64,000 nt of DNA from HGM13006 sp900757695 (GTDB lineage: Bacteria; Bacillota; Clostridia; Oscillospirales; Oscillospiraceae), in NCBI GenBank assembly GCA_959607825.1, contig CAUHNW010000011.1, positions 37,600 through 101,599 on the forward strand. The letters run 5' to 3'. The notes under the pieces are model-generated. The model had not been told where the DNA came from, searched no databases, and saw only the letters and a list, made by a program, of their open reading frames with translations. Made by a program: the position numbers and the translations under genes. Every line of letters begins with the position of its first letter. Within the stretch, counting starts at the first letter, position 1. Below, one piece after another: positions 1 through 8,794 of this stretch.

Positions 1-684
1 AAGGCGGCATCGGTAGCGCTGCTGCAAGACGGCGTGCTGCTGGCTGAGAGCTTTCAGAATAACGGCAAAACACATTCTGCCACCTTGATGCCCATGGCCC
101 AGCAGGTACTGCGGGACTGCGGCGTTACGCCGGCAGATCTAACTGCGGTGGCAGTAGCCAAGGGGCCGGGCAGCTTTACAGGCGTTCGCATCGGCGTGTC
201 GGCGGCTAAGGGCTTTGCGTGGGGAGCGGACAAGCCGGTATGCGGTGTCAGTACCCTTGCGGCCATGGCGACGCAGATGACCATGATGCGGGGGATTATC
301 TGCCCGGTGATGGATGCCCGGCGCAGTCAGGTCTATAACGCACTGTTTGCGTCGGATGGTAAAAAATTGACCCGGCTCACCGAGGATCGTGCCACTTCTC
401 TGGAAGATTTGAAAAAAGATCTGGAAACTTACGAAAAAACGATTTTTCTGGTTGGAGATGGGACGAAACTGTGCTATAATACTCTATCAGAAGCACTGCC
501 GCTTTTGACCCTGCCTCCGATCCATCTGGAGATGCAGCGTGCCTCCGGCGTGGCCATGGCCGCAGAGGAAATGGCCATAAACGGGGAGCTGGAAGCCCCC
601 GGCGAGCTGGAGCCAAATTATCTTCGTCTTTCTCAGGCAGAGCGGGAGCGGCTGGAAAAACTGAAACAATTGAAAGGGGACTAA
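1..684 (+). CDS. tsaB: TsaB, t6A tRNA-modification protein (5' end outside window)
   Basis: The reading frame is open at the left edge and 227 residues are visible. TsaB is the inactive Kae1-like partner that joins TsaD and TsaE to make threonylcarbamoyl-adenosine at position 37 of ANN-decoding tRNAs in the cytoplasm. The sequence shows the family signature GPGSFTGVRIG followed by an ASKHA-type fold and a CPVMDARRSQVY segment typical of TsaB. Only a few N-terminal residues should be missing. It lies 3 nt before upp, so the two are probably co-transcribed. tsaE or tsaD may lie to the left but cannot be seen. Confidence 0.93.
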   Translation, partial: KAASVALLQDGVLLAESFQNNGKTHSATLMPMAQQVLRDCGVTPADLTAVAVAKGPGSFTGVRIGVSAAKGFAWGADKPVCGVSTLAAMATQMTMMRGIICPVMDARRSQVYNALFASDGKKLTRLTEDRATSLEDLKKDLETYEKTIFLVGDGTKLCYNTLSEALPLLTLPPIHLEMQRASGVAMAAEEMAINGELEAPGELEPNYLRLSQAERERLEKLKQLKGD

Positions 685-687
685 AAA

Positions 688-1317
688 ATGGCAGAACTGC
701 ATGTATTGGATCATCCTTTGATCCAGCATAAGGTCTCGATTCTGCGTGACAAGAACACCGGCGTAAAGGAATTCCGCGAGGTAGTCGGTGAGATCGCTGC
801 ACTGATGTGCTATGAGGCCACCCGTGACCTGCCTCTGGAGGACGTTACCATTGAAACGCCCATTGCCACCGGCACATTTAAGCGTCTGGCAGGCAAGAAG
901 CTGGCCATCGTGCCCATCCTTCGTGCTGGCCTTGGTATGGTTGACACGATCATTGATCTGATTCCCTCTGCAAAGATTGGACATATCGGTCTGTACCGTG
1001 ATCCGGAGACCCACAATCCTGTGGAGTATTACTGCAAGATGCCCCCTGATATCTCTGAGCGTGAGGTCCTCATTGTGGATCCCATGCTTGCTACCGGCGG
1101 CAGCGCCTCTGCGGCCATCACCTTCCTGAAGGGCTACGGCTGCAAGAACATCAAGCTCATGAACATCATCGGCTGCCCCGAGGGCATTCAGGCCGTTCGG
1201 GAAGAACATCCTGACGTAGAGATGTATGTGGCAGCTGTGGATGAGAAGCTCAACGAGAACAAGTATATCGTTCCGGGCCTCGGTGACGCAGGCGATCGTA
1301 TCTTCGGCACCAAGTAA
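688..1317 (+). CDS. upp: Uracil phosphoribosyltransferase
   Basis: This 209-aa cytosolic salvage enzyme converts uracil and PRPP to UMP and pyrophosphate. Full family length, the N-terminal VLDHPLIQHK block, the RAGLGM segment and the PRPP-binding loop DPMLATGGSASAAI are all visible. The ATG follows the tsaB stop by 3 nt. The purine-rich GAAAGGGGA just upstream, inside the tsaB 3' end, can serve as ribosome binding site. A perfect 12-bp hairpin follows the stop, so upp ends the unit. Coupling with tsaB looks positional rather than functional. Confidence 0.97.
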   Translation: MAELHVLDHPLIQHKVSILRDKNTGVKEFREVVGEIAALMCYEATRDLPLEDVTIETPIATGTFKRLAGKKLAIVPILRAGLGMVDTIIDLIPSAKIGHIGLYRDPETHNPVEYYCKMPPDISEREVLIVDPMLATGGSASAAITFLKGYGCKNIKLMNIIGCPEGIQAVREEHPDVEMYVAAVDEKLNENKYIVPGLGDAGDRIFGTK

Positions 1318-1340
1318 AAATTCACCAAGATAGATCCATG

Positions 1341-1370
1341 AGAAGGAGCTGCATCGCAGCTCCTTCTTTG
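1341..1370 (+). terminator. Rho-independent terminator after upp
   Basis: A perfect 12-bp stem (AGAAGGAGCTGC and its complement) with a 3-nt ATC loop lies 23 nt after the upp stop. The T tract is short. Confidence 0.75.
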
Positions 1371-1390
1371 TACCGTTTCAGACCATATGA

Positions 1391-1427
1391 AATGTGCCCG
1401 CACCATTCCGGTACGGGCACATTTTTG
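1391..1427. terminator. Bidirectional terminator between convergent upp and the DHHW gene
   Basis: A 10-bp stem AATGTGCCCG/CGGGCACATT is followed by a T run on the plus strand. It abuts the stop of the minus-strand DHHW gene at 1428 and can serve both directions. Confidence 0.7.
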
Positions 1428-2855
1428 TTATTCTGCGGGTGGTTCTGTGACGGAGCTTTCGGCCGTGCTGTCCAGAACCGCCGGCTCCTGCACGCTGCTT
1501 TCCGAATGGACGGGATCTGATGATTCGGTATCGGCGGGAACGGCGGCCTGCGTATCGGCGGTCTCCAGCACGTCGGCCAGTGCAGTATCTCGTAGGAATG
1601 TATCGGCGCTGTAGAGGAACAGTACATCGGTGACCCCCTCGCTGGTGAGGATGGAGTCGAGACTGTCATAGTAGTACCGTGGATCAATCATGATGATCTT
1701 CTGGTAATACGGCGTCAAAAACTGGACAAAGGAGTTTGCGTAGGAGTCCTTAAACAGCAGCAGCACACGCTCGTTGTTGGCAGTGGTGCTGATCTCCACC
1801 TTGGGATGGTTTCCACCGAAGAATACCGTGTATTTGTCCTTGACGTTCAGGCATTCCGACTGATACAGGGAGCAGATCCGCTGGGTACTGTCGGCATAGG
1901 TGACATAATAGGTCACATCGCTCTTGGGCTGGTAAATATCAATGGAATCCTTGGTGCGGTGACTGCCGCTTTTGGAAGAAAGGGTGCCCTCAAAGCTGTC
2001 GGTAACGGTATAGGTGTCGTAATTACTTACCGGCGTGGCAATACCCAGCTGACCGACTGCGGCTGTAAAGGTGTAGTAGGCCCCCAGAGAGGTCCAGTGG
2101 TGATCGGTCTTATAATAGATGTACTCATCCGAATGGGAAGACAGGGCGTCCGCAGCGCTGATAAACTGCACAGAGCCGGAGAGCTGAGCGGAGGCCGCAT
2201 CCATGTCCGCAAGCTGATCCCGAACCGGTGCGTTTTTCGGAAGCTTGTCACTTAAGATCATGGCGGCATCGGGAACCAGCAGCATCCGCATGGAAAGATC
2301 CGAGTGGGTGGCGGCAAAGCTGTTGATGCGGCCTATGGTACGGGACAGTGCCTCGGGATCCGGCGTCTCCGGGGCGCCCAGCAGATAATCGTCCTTTCCC
2401 AGATAGATGCCGGAAGCGTCCTTGCGGCCCATGAGGGTTTCTGCCTTCAGCTTCATGGACATCCAGCGGTCCCGGCCAAAGAATTGATCGGCGGTGTAGC
2501 TGGTAAGGTCGGAAAAATAGCTTCCGTCTAAAAGAGAAGCGGTGGTCAGCTGCGGCTTCTGGGCCAGCTTCCGGTTTTCGGCGTCAGAAAAATCCCGATC
2601 CCGTACAAATAGATTGATCAGAAAGAACAGCAGAAGGATCAGAAGAAACGCTCCGGCCAGAATCACATTGTGAGTGGCACGGCGCTGCCGAACCATACGG
2701 CGGCGCTTTTTTGCGGCGGCAATCCGATGCTGGGGATCTTTTTGGGGCTGCGGGGAGGCAGCGGTGCCGCTACCGGCGGCTTCGGAGCCCTCAGGCCGTG
2801 TTGTATGTGCGGCGTTATCCTGCACAGAAGCAGATTGATTGATTGTAGAATCCAT
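1428..2855 (-). CDS. DHHW-family (AlgX/DltD-like) membrane-anchored protein
   Basis: This 475-aa protein has a basic cytoplasmic N-terminus, one membrane segment at about residues 63-83, then an extracytoplasmic domain. It carries SDAENRKLAQKP after the anchor and TDHHWTS at about 250-256, the DHHW motif of SGNH-like proteins that partner MBOAT O-acyltransferases. The family is thought to move acyl groups onto surface polysaccharides outside the cell. The ATG at 2855 is preferred because AAGGGAGGG precedes it by 6 nt; an upstream in-frame ATG at 2873 lacks this. It follows the MBOAT gene directly, with its SD overlapping the MBOAT stop. The substrate is unknown. Confidence 0.85.
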   Translation of the reverse strand: MDSTINQSASVQDNAAHTTRPEGSEAAGSGTAASPQPQKDPQHRIAAAKKRRRMVRQRRATHNVILAGAFLLILLLFFLINLFVRDRDFSDAENRKLAQKPQLTTASLLDGSYFSDLTSYTADQFFGRDRWMSMKLKAETLMGRKDASGIYLGKDDYLLGAPETPDPEALSRTIGRINSFAATHSDLSMRMLLVPDAAMILSDKLPKNAPVRDQLADMDAASAQLSGSVQFISAADALSSHSDEYIYYKTDHHWTSLGAYYTFTAAVGQLGIATPVSNYDTYTVTDSFEGTLSSKSGSHRTKDSIDIYQPKSDVTYYVTYADSTQRICSLYQSECLNVKDKYTVFFGGNHPKVEISTTANNERVLLLFKDSYANSFVQFLTPYYQKIIMIDPRYYYDSLDSILTSEGVTDVLFLYSADTFLRDTALADVLETADTQAAVPADTESSDPVHSESSVQEPAVLDSTAESSVTEPPAE

Positions 2856-2872
2856 GAGAAACCCTCCCTTCA

Positions 2873-4279
2873 TTAGAATTGTGTATAGAGGAACGAGGAA
2901 TAGGTGGCGCTCAACATATAGGCCACGCAGAGGATCAGCAGAAGGAGAAACAGTACCACGGATATGTAGATCGCCTTTCCTCCGCGCTGATAGCAGATCC
3001 GCTGATGCAGGGTGTGGACCAGCGGGCCGCAGCCGATGACGGCAAGGATCAGCAGACGGAGACTGCCGAAGAAGTAGTACCGGAAGGTACTGTCAAAGAG
3101 TCCCATGTGACTGCTGCCGAACATCTGTCCATAATAGTGGAGTGCACCGCTCAGGGACGGGGAGAAGAACAGCACCCAGCCAAAGAAGGCCAAAAGTGTG
3201 GTAACAAAGATGCGCAGGGTCTTTGGTACCTTCGGCCATGCGTCCTTCAGTACAAATTTCTCAAGGATTACGAGCAGTCCGTGATAGATGCCCCAGAACA
3301 CAAAGTTCCATGCGGCACCGTGCCACAGACCGGTGAGCAGCCACACAACACTGAGGTTCAAAAGCTGACGCTTTTTGGAGCAGCGATTGCCGCCCAGTGG
3401 AATATAGACATATTCCCGGAACCATGCGCCCAGAGAGATATGCCAGCGCCGCCAGAATTCTGAGATTCCTGTGGAAAGATACGGGTAGTCAAAGTTCTTC
3501 TCCCATGTAAATCCAAACAGCTGAGCCAGACCAATGGCCATGTCGGAGTAGCCGGAGAAGTCGAAATACAGCTGAAGGCTGTAGAGGATCATGCCCAGCC
3601 ATGCGGTTCCGGCAGACATGGCATCAAGGCCCGAGATGGCGGAAAATGTTACGCCGAGATTGTCGGCCAGCAGTACCTTCTTGGCAAGACCAACCAGAAA
3701 AAGACTGATACCGGCGCCAAATTTTGCCGGACTCATGGAACGCTCTTTCAGCTGTGCGGCCATGTCGTGATACTGGACAATGGGGCCGGAGATCACCTTG
3801 GGGAAGAAGGTCACAAACAGCGCAAAATCAAGGAAGTTTTTCTGAACCTCTGCTTTACCGCGGTAAACGTCCAGCACATAGCTGAGGACGGAGAAGGTAA
3901 AGAAGGAAATACCCAGAGGCAGAGGAAGCTCCGGAGCGCTTAGATGAAGTCCGGTAAGGCTGTTGATGGTGGAGAGCAAAAAGCCGTAGTATTTGAAAAA
4001 GCCAAGCACCAGAAGATTGACCACCACGGCGCAGATCATGGAGACCTTTGCGCCGGTATGCCGCTCTTCTTCCTGATAGGCAGCAAGCTGCAATCCGGTA
4101 AGATAGTTAAAGACCACCGAAAACGCCATCAGCAGCAGATAGGTAGGGTTGCCCCATGCATAGAATACAAGGGAGCACAGAAGCATGGGCACATTACGGA
4201 ACCGTTTGGGCACCACATAGCACAGGATCAGGCAGATGGGAAGGAAGGAAAACAGAAACACAATGGAGTTGAATGTCAT
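2873..4279 (-). CDS. MBOAT-family O-acyltransferase (AlgI/DltB-like)
   Basis: This 468-aa polytopic membrane protein should carry acyl groups across the membrane onto a surface polymer. Visible MBOAT marks are SEFWRRWHISLG (about 273-284), YIPLGGNR and TGLWHGAAW, with the putative catalytic His near residue 320, close to where AlgI has its own. The chosen ATG at 4279 has AAGGGGGG upstream; longer frames lack a good site. It sits between a DUF4358 gene and a DHHW gene, the usual company of an O-acetylation module. The acceptor could be a teichoic-acid-like polymer given the upstream glycerophosphotransferase, but that is inferred. Confidence 0.9.
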   Translation of the reverse strand: MTFNSIVFLFSFLPICLILCYVVPKRFRNVPMLLCSLVFYAWGNPTYLLLMAFSVVFNYLTGLQLAAYQEEERHTGAKVSMICAVVVNLLVLGFFKYYGFLLSTINSLTGLHLSAPELPLPLGISFFTFSVLSYVLDVYRGKAEVQKNFLDFALFVTFFPKVISGPIVQYHDMAAQLKERSMSPAKFGAGISLFLVGLAKKVLLADNLGVTFSAISGLDAMSAGTAWLGMILYSLQLYFDFSGYSDMAIGLAQLFGFTWEKNFDYPYLSTGISEFWRRWHISLGAWFREYVYIPLGGNRCSKKRQLLNLSVVWLLTGLWHGAAWNFVFWGIYHGLLVILEKFVLKDAWPKVPKTLRIFVTTLLAFFGWVLFFSPSLSGALHYYGQMFGSSHMGLFDSTFRYYFFGSLRLLILAVIGCGPLVHTLHQRICYQRGGKAIYISVVLFLLLLILCVAYMLSATYSSFLYTQF

Positions 4280-4292
4280 TGAGATGCCCCCC

Positions 4293-4778
4293 TTACAATG
4301 CGCCCTGGAAGGCCTTGCGCACAGGCGCAGGGTCACTGGCTGAGATGAATAGGATGTAGTTGCCCTGTACTTCTACAATGCTGTTTTCCAGCATGTCATA
4401 CTGATCAACGCCGTAGCCGTCGAAGTTCTTTTTCTGTGTATCCACACGGGCGACAATGGCGTCCTTTACGGTCTGCTGCTGTGCGGTATCCTTCAGCTGG
4501 ATCAGCAGCAGTTCTTCTGCACCCATGTTGGTGGTGGGGTAGTAAAGGCAGACATGTTCAAAGTCGCTGGCGCTGAGTCCATAAAGACGCTTCAGGGTCT
4601 GATTATCGCCTTCTGCCATGGGACTAAGATCCGCAGCGGCCAGCACCGCACTTTGTACATCGGAAAAATCCGCACGGCTGACCCGGGTAGAGGAGAGCAG
4701 TACAAATAAAAGCACCAAAAGCCCTGCGACACACAGCCATTTGAGCACTTCCAGTATGATAATTTTTGGGGACTTCAA
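4293..4778 (-). CDS. DUF4358 membrane-anchored lipoprotein-like protein
   Basis: This protein of about 161 aa has one N-terminal membrane segment (ILEVLKWLCVAGLLVLLFVL) and an extracytoplasmic DUF4358-like domain. I place the start at TTG 4778, which has AAGGAGG at an 8-nt spacing and follows the SGNH gene stop by 22 nt. An in-frame ATG at 4844 would overlap that gene by 44 nt and lacks a comparable site. DUF4358 has no settled function but recurs beside MBOAT and SGNH genes in clostridia, so a role in surface-polymer O-acylation is inferred. Confidence 0.75.
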   Translation of the reverse strand: MKSPKIIILEVLKWLCVAGLLVLLFVLLSSTRVSRADFSDVQSAVLAAADLSPMAEGDNQTLKRLYGLSASDFEHVCLYYPTTNMGAEELLLIQLKDTAQQQTVKDAIVARVDTQKKNFDGYGVDQYDMLENSIVEVQGNYILFISASDPAPVRKAFQGAL

Positions 4779-4800
4779 TTTCCTTTCCTCCTTCAGGGGA

Positions 4801-5619
4801 TCAATTGGCGGTGGAAGACGATTGGTCTTCTTCCAGTCCTGCATTGTAGACAGCCATGATCAGGTCAGTTGCCCAGTGGGGGTAGAAATCCCGCTGCACA
4901 TGGATCTGATCCGGCTCCCAGAGATCCGTGTACTTGGATGCGGTCTCGGAGTTGTCCACATAGGTGCAGTAAGGGAGCATATCACAGATGGCGGACATTG
5001 CAGTGTTATAGGGGGCGATATCGGCCATGGTGACACTGCCTGCGTAGGCGGGGATAATGGAGCTGATGTAGCATACGGCGTCCGGAAGCCGGGTATGGAG
5101 GTCGTTCAGGATCTCTGTGAAGCGGGCGGAAAAATCATCTACCGTTGCATACATGCCGATGTCATTGAGTCCATAGCAGAGAAAAATATTGGACGGATTC
5201 AGGGCTGCGATGTCCGGCACATGCTGGGCCAGATGCTCCAGATTCGCACCGGTCTCCGCAATAACGCGTTCCTCCGGCAGAAAGCCATAGAAAGAGAAGC
5301 CCTCTGCACGGGAATCGCCGCAGAGCACATAGTCTTCAAAGAGGCTCCAAACGGAGATCTCACCGGATTCCAGCTGGCGCAGACGCTCATCCCGCATGTC
5401 CTGAAGCTTTTGAAGCCGCTGCTGCTTGAGAATCTGATCTACCTGATCGGGATCCTGCTGCTCAAGCCCCTGAAGATATGCAACACCTGCGGAGATTTGA
5501 GCGTCAGTTTCCTCGGTGCTTTTGCCGTGACTGCCGCCCAGCTTTACTGCAATCAGGACGATCAGAAGAAAAAAAATCACGCCTCCGGCGAGGGCGGCAA
5601 TGTGCTTTGGCTTTGGCAT
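4801..5619 (-). CDS. SGNH/GDSL-family esterase, membrane anchored
   Basis: This 272-aa protein has an N-terminal signal-anchor (about 7-27), a charged coiled-coil-like stretch (about 50-90) and an SGNH hydrolase fold. Block I is CGDSRAEG with Ser103, block III is YGLND at about 149-153, and the Asp/His pair is EPDQIH at 236-240. Such enzymes add or remove acetyl groups on cell-surface glycans. The ATG has AAGGAG 8 nt upstream. It is first in a four-gene unit (SGNH-DUF4358-MBOAT-DHHW) with its own promoter at 5699-5727. Confidence 0.87.
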   Translation of the reverse strand: MPKPKHIAALAGGVIFFLLIVLIAVKLGGSHGKSTEETDAQISAGVAYLQGLEQQDPDQVDQILKQQRLQKLQDMRDERLRQLESGEISVWSLFEDYVLCGDSRAEGFSFYGFLPEERVIAETGANLEHLAQHVPDIAALNPSNIFLCYGLNDIGMYATVDDFSARFTEILNDLHTRLPDAVCYISSIIPAYAGSVTMADIAPYNTAMSAICDMLPYCTYVDNSETASKYTDLWEPDQIHVQRDFYPHWATDLIMAVYNAGLEEDQSSSTAN

Positions 5620-5698
5620 ATCCTCAACTCCTTGTGGATGTAAAACGGTGAAAACGTCTGAAATAAATTTGCGCAGGTTTTGTCAAAATCCAATGTTG

Positions 5699-5727
5699 AT
5701 TATAGTATAACGGCTATGGATTGTCCA
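5699..5727 (-). promoter_or_regulatory. Sigma-A promoter for the SGNH-MBOAT unit
   Basis: On the minus strand TGGACA (5727-5722) is 17 nt from TATAAT (5704-5699), 80 nt upstream of the SGNH start. Confidence 0.65.
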
Positions 5728-5751
5728 GTGTAATCTACGGAAATTGCGATG

Positions 5752-5792
5752 AAAAGGACCCGGACTTTTTGGAATGCTCCAAAGAGTCCGGG
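5752..5792 (-). terminator. Terminator after the glycerophosphotransferase gene
   Basis: A strong GC-rich stem (CCCGGACT paired with AGTCCGGG, extended through TTTGGA/TCCAAA) is followed on the minus strand by TCCTTTT. It separates the flippase unit from the SGNH unit. Confidence 0.65.
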
Positions 5793-5799
5793 AACGGTG

Positions 5800-6921
5800 C
5801 TACAGATGGGCTTGGATCCAGCTGGCACAGCGGCTGGCGGCTCTGCCGTCCTCGTGGATACCATTTTCTTTTGCAAACTGCAACCAGCGGGACGAGGCGG
5901 CGTCTTCGTCATAGGCGGAAATGGCGCAAAGCAGCGCATCATTGCTCTCGGCAAGGGGAAAGGGCAGCTGATCCAGCGGAAAATAAAAGCTGCGATCTTT
6001 TTGATAGGCGGCGATGTCTGTGGCAAACTGGAAGATCGGCCTGCGGGTCAGGGCAAAGTCGAACATCACGGAGCTGTAGTCCGTGATGACCACATCTGCT
6101 ACCGCAAGCAGCTCTTGTATGTCGGGATAGTTGGTGGCCTGAACAGCGGTATTTCCGTTGCAGGAAAGCTGACTGGCACTGGCGGCGATATTGGGATGCA
6201 GCCGCAGCAGCATAACGTGATCTCCGCCAAACCGCTGATCGCAGGCGGAGATTACACCGGGAATGTCGATGGAATAGGCGCTCAGGGAGCCGTCTGACCG
6301 GAAGGTGGGGGCATAGAGGATGAGCTTTTTTTTCGGTGATATCCCCAGAGCACCGCAGACTTTTTCACGAAGTCCGTCTGGGGGCTCGAACAGTATATCG
6401 TTTCGGGGAGAGCCATACTCTGCGACCTCACCGGAATACCAGAAGGCATGGCGATAGCGGTCGGCCATGAACCGGCTGCCGGATACCATAAGATCGGTCT
6501 GCCGGGAATCCCGCATGGCGTATGCAGGGTAATCCGCCGGCAGTGAAGCGGCGGCGTCCTGCTCGATTTGCTTGAGGGCGAAGCCATGCCATGTTTGCAG
6601 GTAAAACTGCCCCTTCTTTTTGTATCGGGCACCCTTGCGGCAGTCATCCACCCAGACTCTGGCGGTGGAAAGATGATAGATCCGGGAGAGGGGGGCGTAG
6701 GAAGCCGGGCGGATCCCCTCCGGCAGAGCCACTGACGGATCGGAAATCAGCCATACAATATCTGCGCCGGGGGCGGCGTCACGGAGGGCAAGGGCGATGG
6801 CTTTCGGGCTATCACCAAAGCCCTTTCCGTAAAAGTGAGAGAAAACGACTTTATTCTTTTTCACCGGAAGCAGCCGGCACAGCGTCCATGCCGCACCGGA
6901 AATTAAGCTGGAGAGGGTCAT
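5800..6921 (-). CDS. CDP-glycerol glycerophosphotransferase family protein (TagB/TagF-like)
   Basis: This 373-aa protein belongs to the family that transfers glycerol-phosphate or ribitol-phosphate units from CDP-alditol onto wall teichoic acid or related glycans at the inner membrane face. Diagnostic segments are YGSPRNDILF, ILYAPTFR and VITDYSSVMFDFAL, with a preceding QTWHGFALKQIE block holding the conserved His. The ATG at 6921 overlaps the flippase stop as ATGA and has AAGGAGGAA upstream; the frame stays open further upstream inside the flippase gene but that is not coding. No CDP-glycerol synthase gene is visible here. The polymer is unknown. Confidence 0.88.
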   Translation of the reverse strand: MTLSSLISGAAWTLCRLLPVKKNKVVFSHFYGKGFGDSPKAIALALRDAAPGADIVWLISDPSVALPEGIRPASYAPLSRIYHLSTARVWVDDCRKGARYKKKGQFYLQTWHGFALKQIEQDAAASLPADYPAYAMRDSRQTDLMVSGSRFMADRYRHAFWYSGEVAEYGSPRNDILFEPPDGLREKVCGALGISPKKKLILYAPTFRSDGSLSAYSIDIPGVISACDQRFGGDHVMLLRLHPNIAASASQLSCNGNTAVQATNYPDIQELLAVADVVITDYSSVMFDFALTRRPIFQFATDIAAYQKDRSFYFPLDQLPFPLAESNDALLCAISAYDEDAASSRWLQFAKENGIHEDGRAASRCASWIQAHL

Positions 6922-8186
6922 GCACGTTCCTCCTTCCAACGGTTTTTGTGGGTGAGGATCACTGCAATGCGGAACATCAAAATGGCGGACTCTGCAACAG
7001 AGACCAGAATCCCCAGAGAGACCATGTTCAGGTGGCCGGTAAAGTAGAGCACACAGAGATTCAGCACATGGAGCACGGAACCGAATACCACAGAATAGTT
7101 TGCATATTTCGTAAGGCCCATGGCGGTCAGCGTAGGAAAGCCAAGAATGTAGCTGGGAAGAATGACCACTACCACAGGGAGCATGGCACGGAGCACCTTT
7201 CCAGTCTCGGCGTAATCTGCGCCGAAAAACCATGTGCACAGCGGCTCTGCAAAGATAAATACCACCGTACAGCCCAGTATGATCAGCGGCATCATAATGG
7301 TGAGGACTTTCTTTACCAGCTTAAAATCCCGATTGGCTGTCATGTAGGGATAGAGACTGTCGGAAATGGGGCTCAGGCCGTTTTTGGCGGTGGTAATGAG
7401 CTTATCGGCAGAGGTGTAAAAGCCTACCGCAGCGCCTCCTGCGGAAATCAGATCGAGAATAATGGTATTGGCTGCCGTGTAGGCAGTGGATGCGATCCGG
7501 GAGTAGAAGAAGGTGATGCTGCTGCGGAACCGGGAAAATACATCCTGACGGCTGACACGTCCAAAGTGAATGTGCAGATGGCGATACAGATGGATGTAGA
7601 CCCCCAGCAGCGCCGCACCGTTTCCGATAATGTTCAGCAGGGGCACCACATAATAGTCTCCGGGCTGCTTCAAAAATGCAAAGATTGCAGCGGTGAAAAA
7701 GGCTTTGATGAGGACACTTCGGACGGTGATGGCGGTCATTTTTTCAAGGCCTCGGTACAGATAGTCCGGCATCAGGGAGGTCAGGACCGTGGCAATGAAG
7801 TATAGAAAGTAGAAGCCCGTATCTGCCCGCCAGCCGGGAATAGCCCGGCAGAGGATCAGCAGGACTACGGCGGAAATACCGGCTAAAAACAGCTTGCTGA
7901 TGGTGACGGCAGTGAGAATTTTGGATACGGCTTCCTTGTCATCTCTGCGCCGGGAAACCTCTTCTGTGGCGGAGAGCAGAAAGCCAAAGTCGATGACCAG
8001 CTGGAAATAGACCATGATAGCGGCAGCAACCCCCAGCTTTCCGTAGTTTACCGGGCTGAGTACCCGTGATTCGTAGGGAACGGCCACCAGACTCAAAAAA
8101 TAGTTGGAGAATTGCAGAATATACAGCATGAAGGTGTTTTTTAGCAGAACGCCTTTTTTACTGGAAAGAGAAAGACGGTGTTTCAA
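6918..8186 (-). CDS. Polysaccharide flippase (Wzx/MATE-like, MOP superfamily)
   Basis: This 422-aa very hydrophobic protein has about 12 membrane segments and the N-terminal pattern LQFSNYFLSLVAVPYESRVL of lipid-linked oligosaccharide flippases. It should move undecaprenyl-linked glycan across the cytoplasmic membrane. The start is TTG at 8186 with GAGG 8 nt upstream. It overlaps the downstream glycerophosphotransferase by 4 nt, so export and glycerol-phosphate transfer are translationally coupled. Together they suggest assembly of a phosphate-bearing surface glycan. No glycosyltransferases are present in this window, so the repeat unit must be made elsewhere. Confidence 0.88.
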   Translation of the reverse strand: MKHRLSLSSKKGVLLKNTFMLYILQFSNYFLSLVAVPYESRVLSPVNYGKLGVAAAIMVYFQLVIDFGFLLSATEEVSRRRDDKEAVSKILTAVTISKLFLAGISAVVLLILCRAIPGWRADTGFYFLYFIATVLTSLMPDYLYRGLEKMTAITVRSVLIKAFFTAAIFAFLKQPGDYYVVPLLNIIGNGAALLGVYIHLYRHLHIHFGRVSRQDVFSRFRSSITFFYSRIASTAYTAANTIILDLISAGGAAVGFYTSADKLITTAKNGLSPISDSLYPYMTANRDFKLVKKVLTIMMPLIILGCTVVFIFAEPLCTWFFGADYAETGKVLRAMLPVVVVILPSYILGFPTLTAMGLTKYANYSVVFGSVLHVLNLCVLYFTGHLNMVSLGILVSVAESAILMFRIAVILTHKNRWKEERA

Positions 8187-8291
8187 TATTTTTTCCTCAC
8201 TCTATTTATGGCGGAAAACCGCAGAATGCCATCATTTTACCATGGAATCTATGGAAATTCAACCGGCATGCCATGGCCGGAAAAACAATGG

Positions 8292-8320
8292 TTGCAGCCT
8301 CTCCAATAAAATGATACAAT
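8292..8320 (+). promoter_or_regulatory. Sigma-A promoter for the iscR-like gene and mnmA
   Basis: TTGCAG (8292-8297) and TACAAT (8315-8320) are spaced 17 nt, 42 nt before the regulator start. The spacer region could hold an Rrf2-type operator, but I see no clear dyad. Confidence 0.6.
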
Positions 8321-8362
8321 AACGATACGAAATACGGCAAAATGCCGAAAGAGGTGCTGAAC

Positions 8363-8794
8363 ATGATGATATCCACAAGGGGGCGTTATGCCCTTCGTGT
8401 TATGATCGATCTGGCAGAGCAGAACAGCGACGGCTATGTGTCTCTGCGGGAGATCGCCCAGCGGCAGGAGATATCGGAGAAATATTTGGAGACCATTGTT
8501 CGTTTTTTGACGCAGGAGGGACTGGTGTCCGGCGTCCGGGGAAAGGGCGGCGGATATCGGCTCACCAGAAAGCCGGAAGAGTATACGGCTGCTGAGATCC
8601 TGGGAGTAGCAGAGCTGAGCCTGAGCCCTGTGGCGTGTCTGGAAAAGGGGGCAAAGCCCTGCCCCAGAGCGGATGAATGCCGCACACTGCCCCTGTGGAA
8701 GGGACTTGATAAAGTCGTGATGGACTATCTGGAGCAGTATACGCTGGCAGATCTCATTGAGCAGGAGCATCAGGCCCGGGAGGCACAGGAATGA
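8363..8794 (+). CDS. Rrf2-family transcriptional regulator, IscR-like
   Basis: This 143-aa winged-helix DNA-binding protein has the Rrf2 N-terminus (STRGRYALRVMIDLA) and a recognition helix near EISEKYLETIVRFL. Three cysteines at about residues 92, 100 and 106 fall where IscR binds a [2Fe-2S] cluster, so it probably senses iron-sulfur status. I chose ATG 8363, preceded by GAGGTG at 6 nt, over ATG 8342, which lacks an SD. It overlaps mnmA by 4 nt (ATGA). In many clostridia such a regulator precedes iscS/iscU; here only mnmA follows. Autoregulation is likely but not shown. Confidence 0.88.
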   Translation: MMISTRGRYALRVMIDLAEQNSDGYVSLREIAQRQEISEKYLETIVRFLTQEGLVSGVRGKGGGYRLTRKPEEYTAAEILGVAELSLSPVACLEKGAKPCPRADECRTLPLWKGLDKVVMDYLEQYTLADLIEQEHQAREAQE

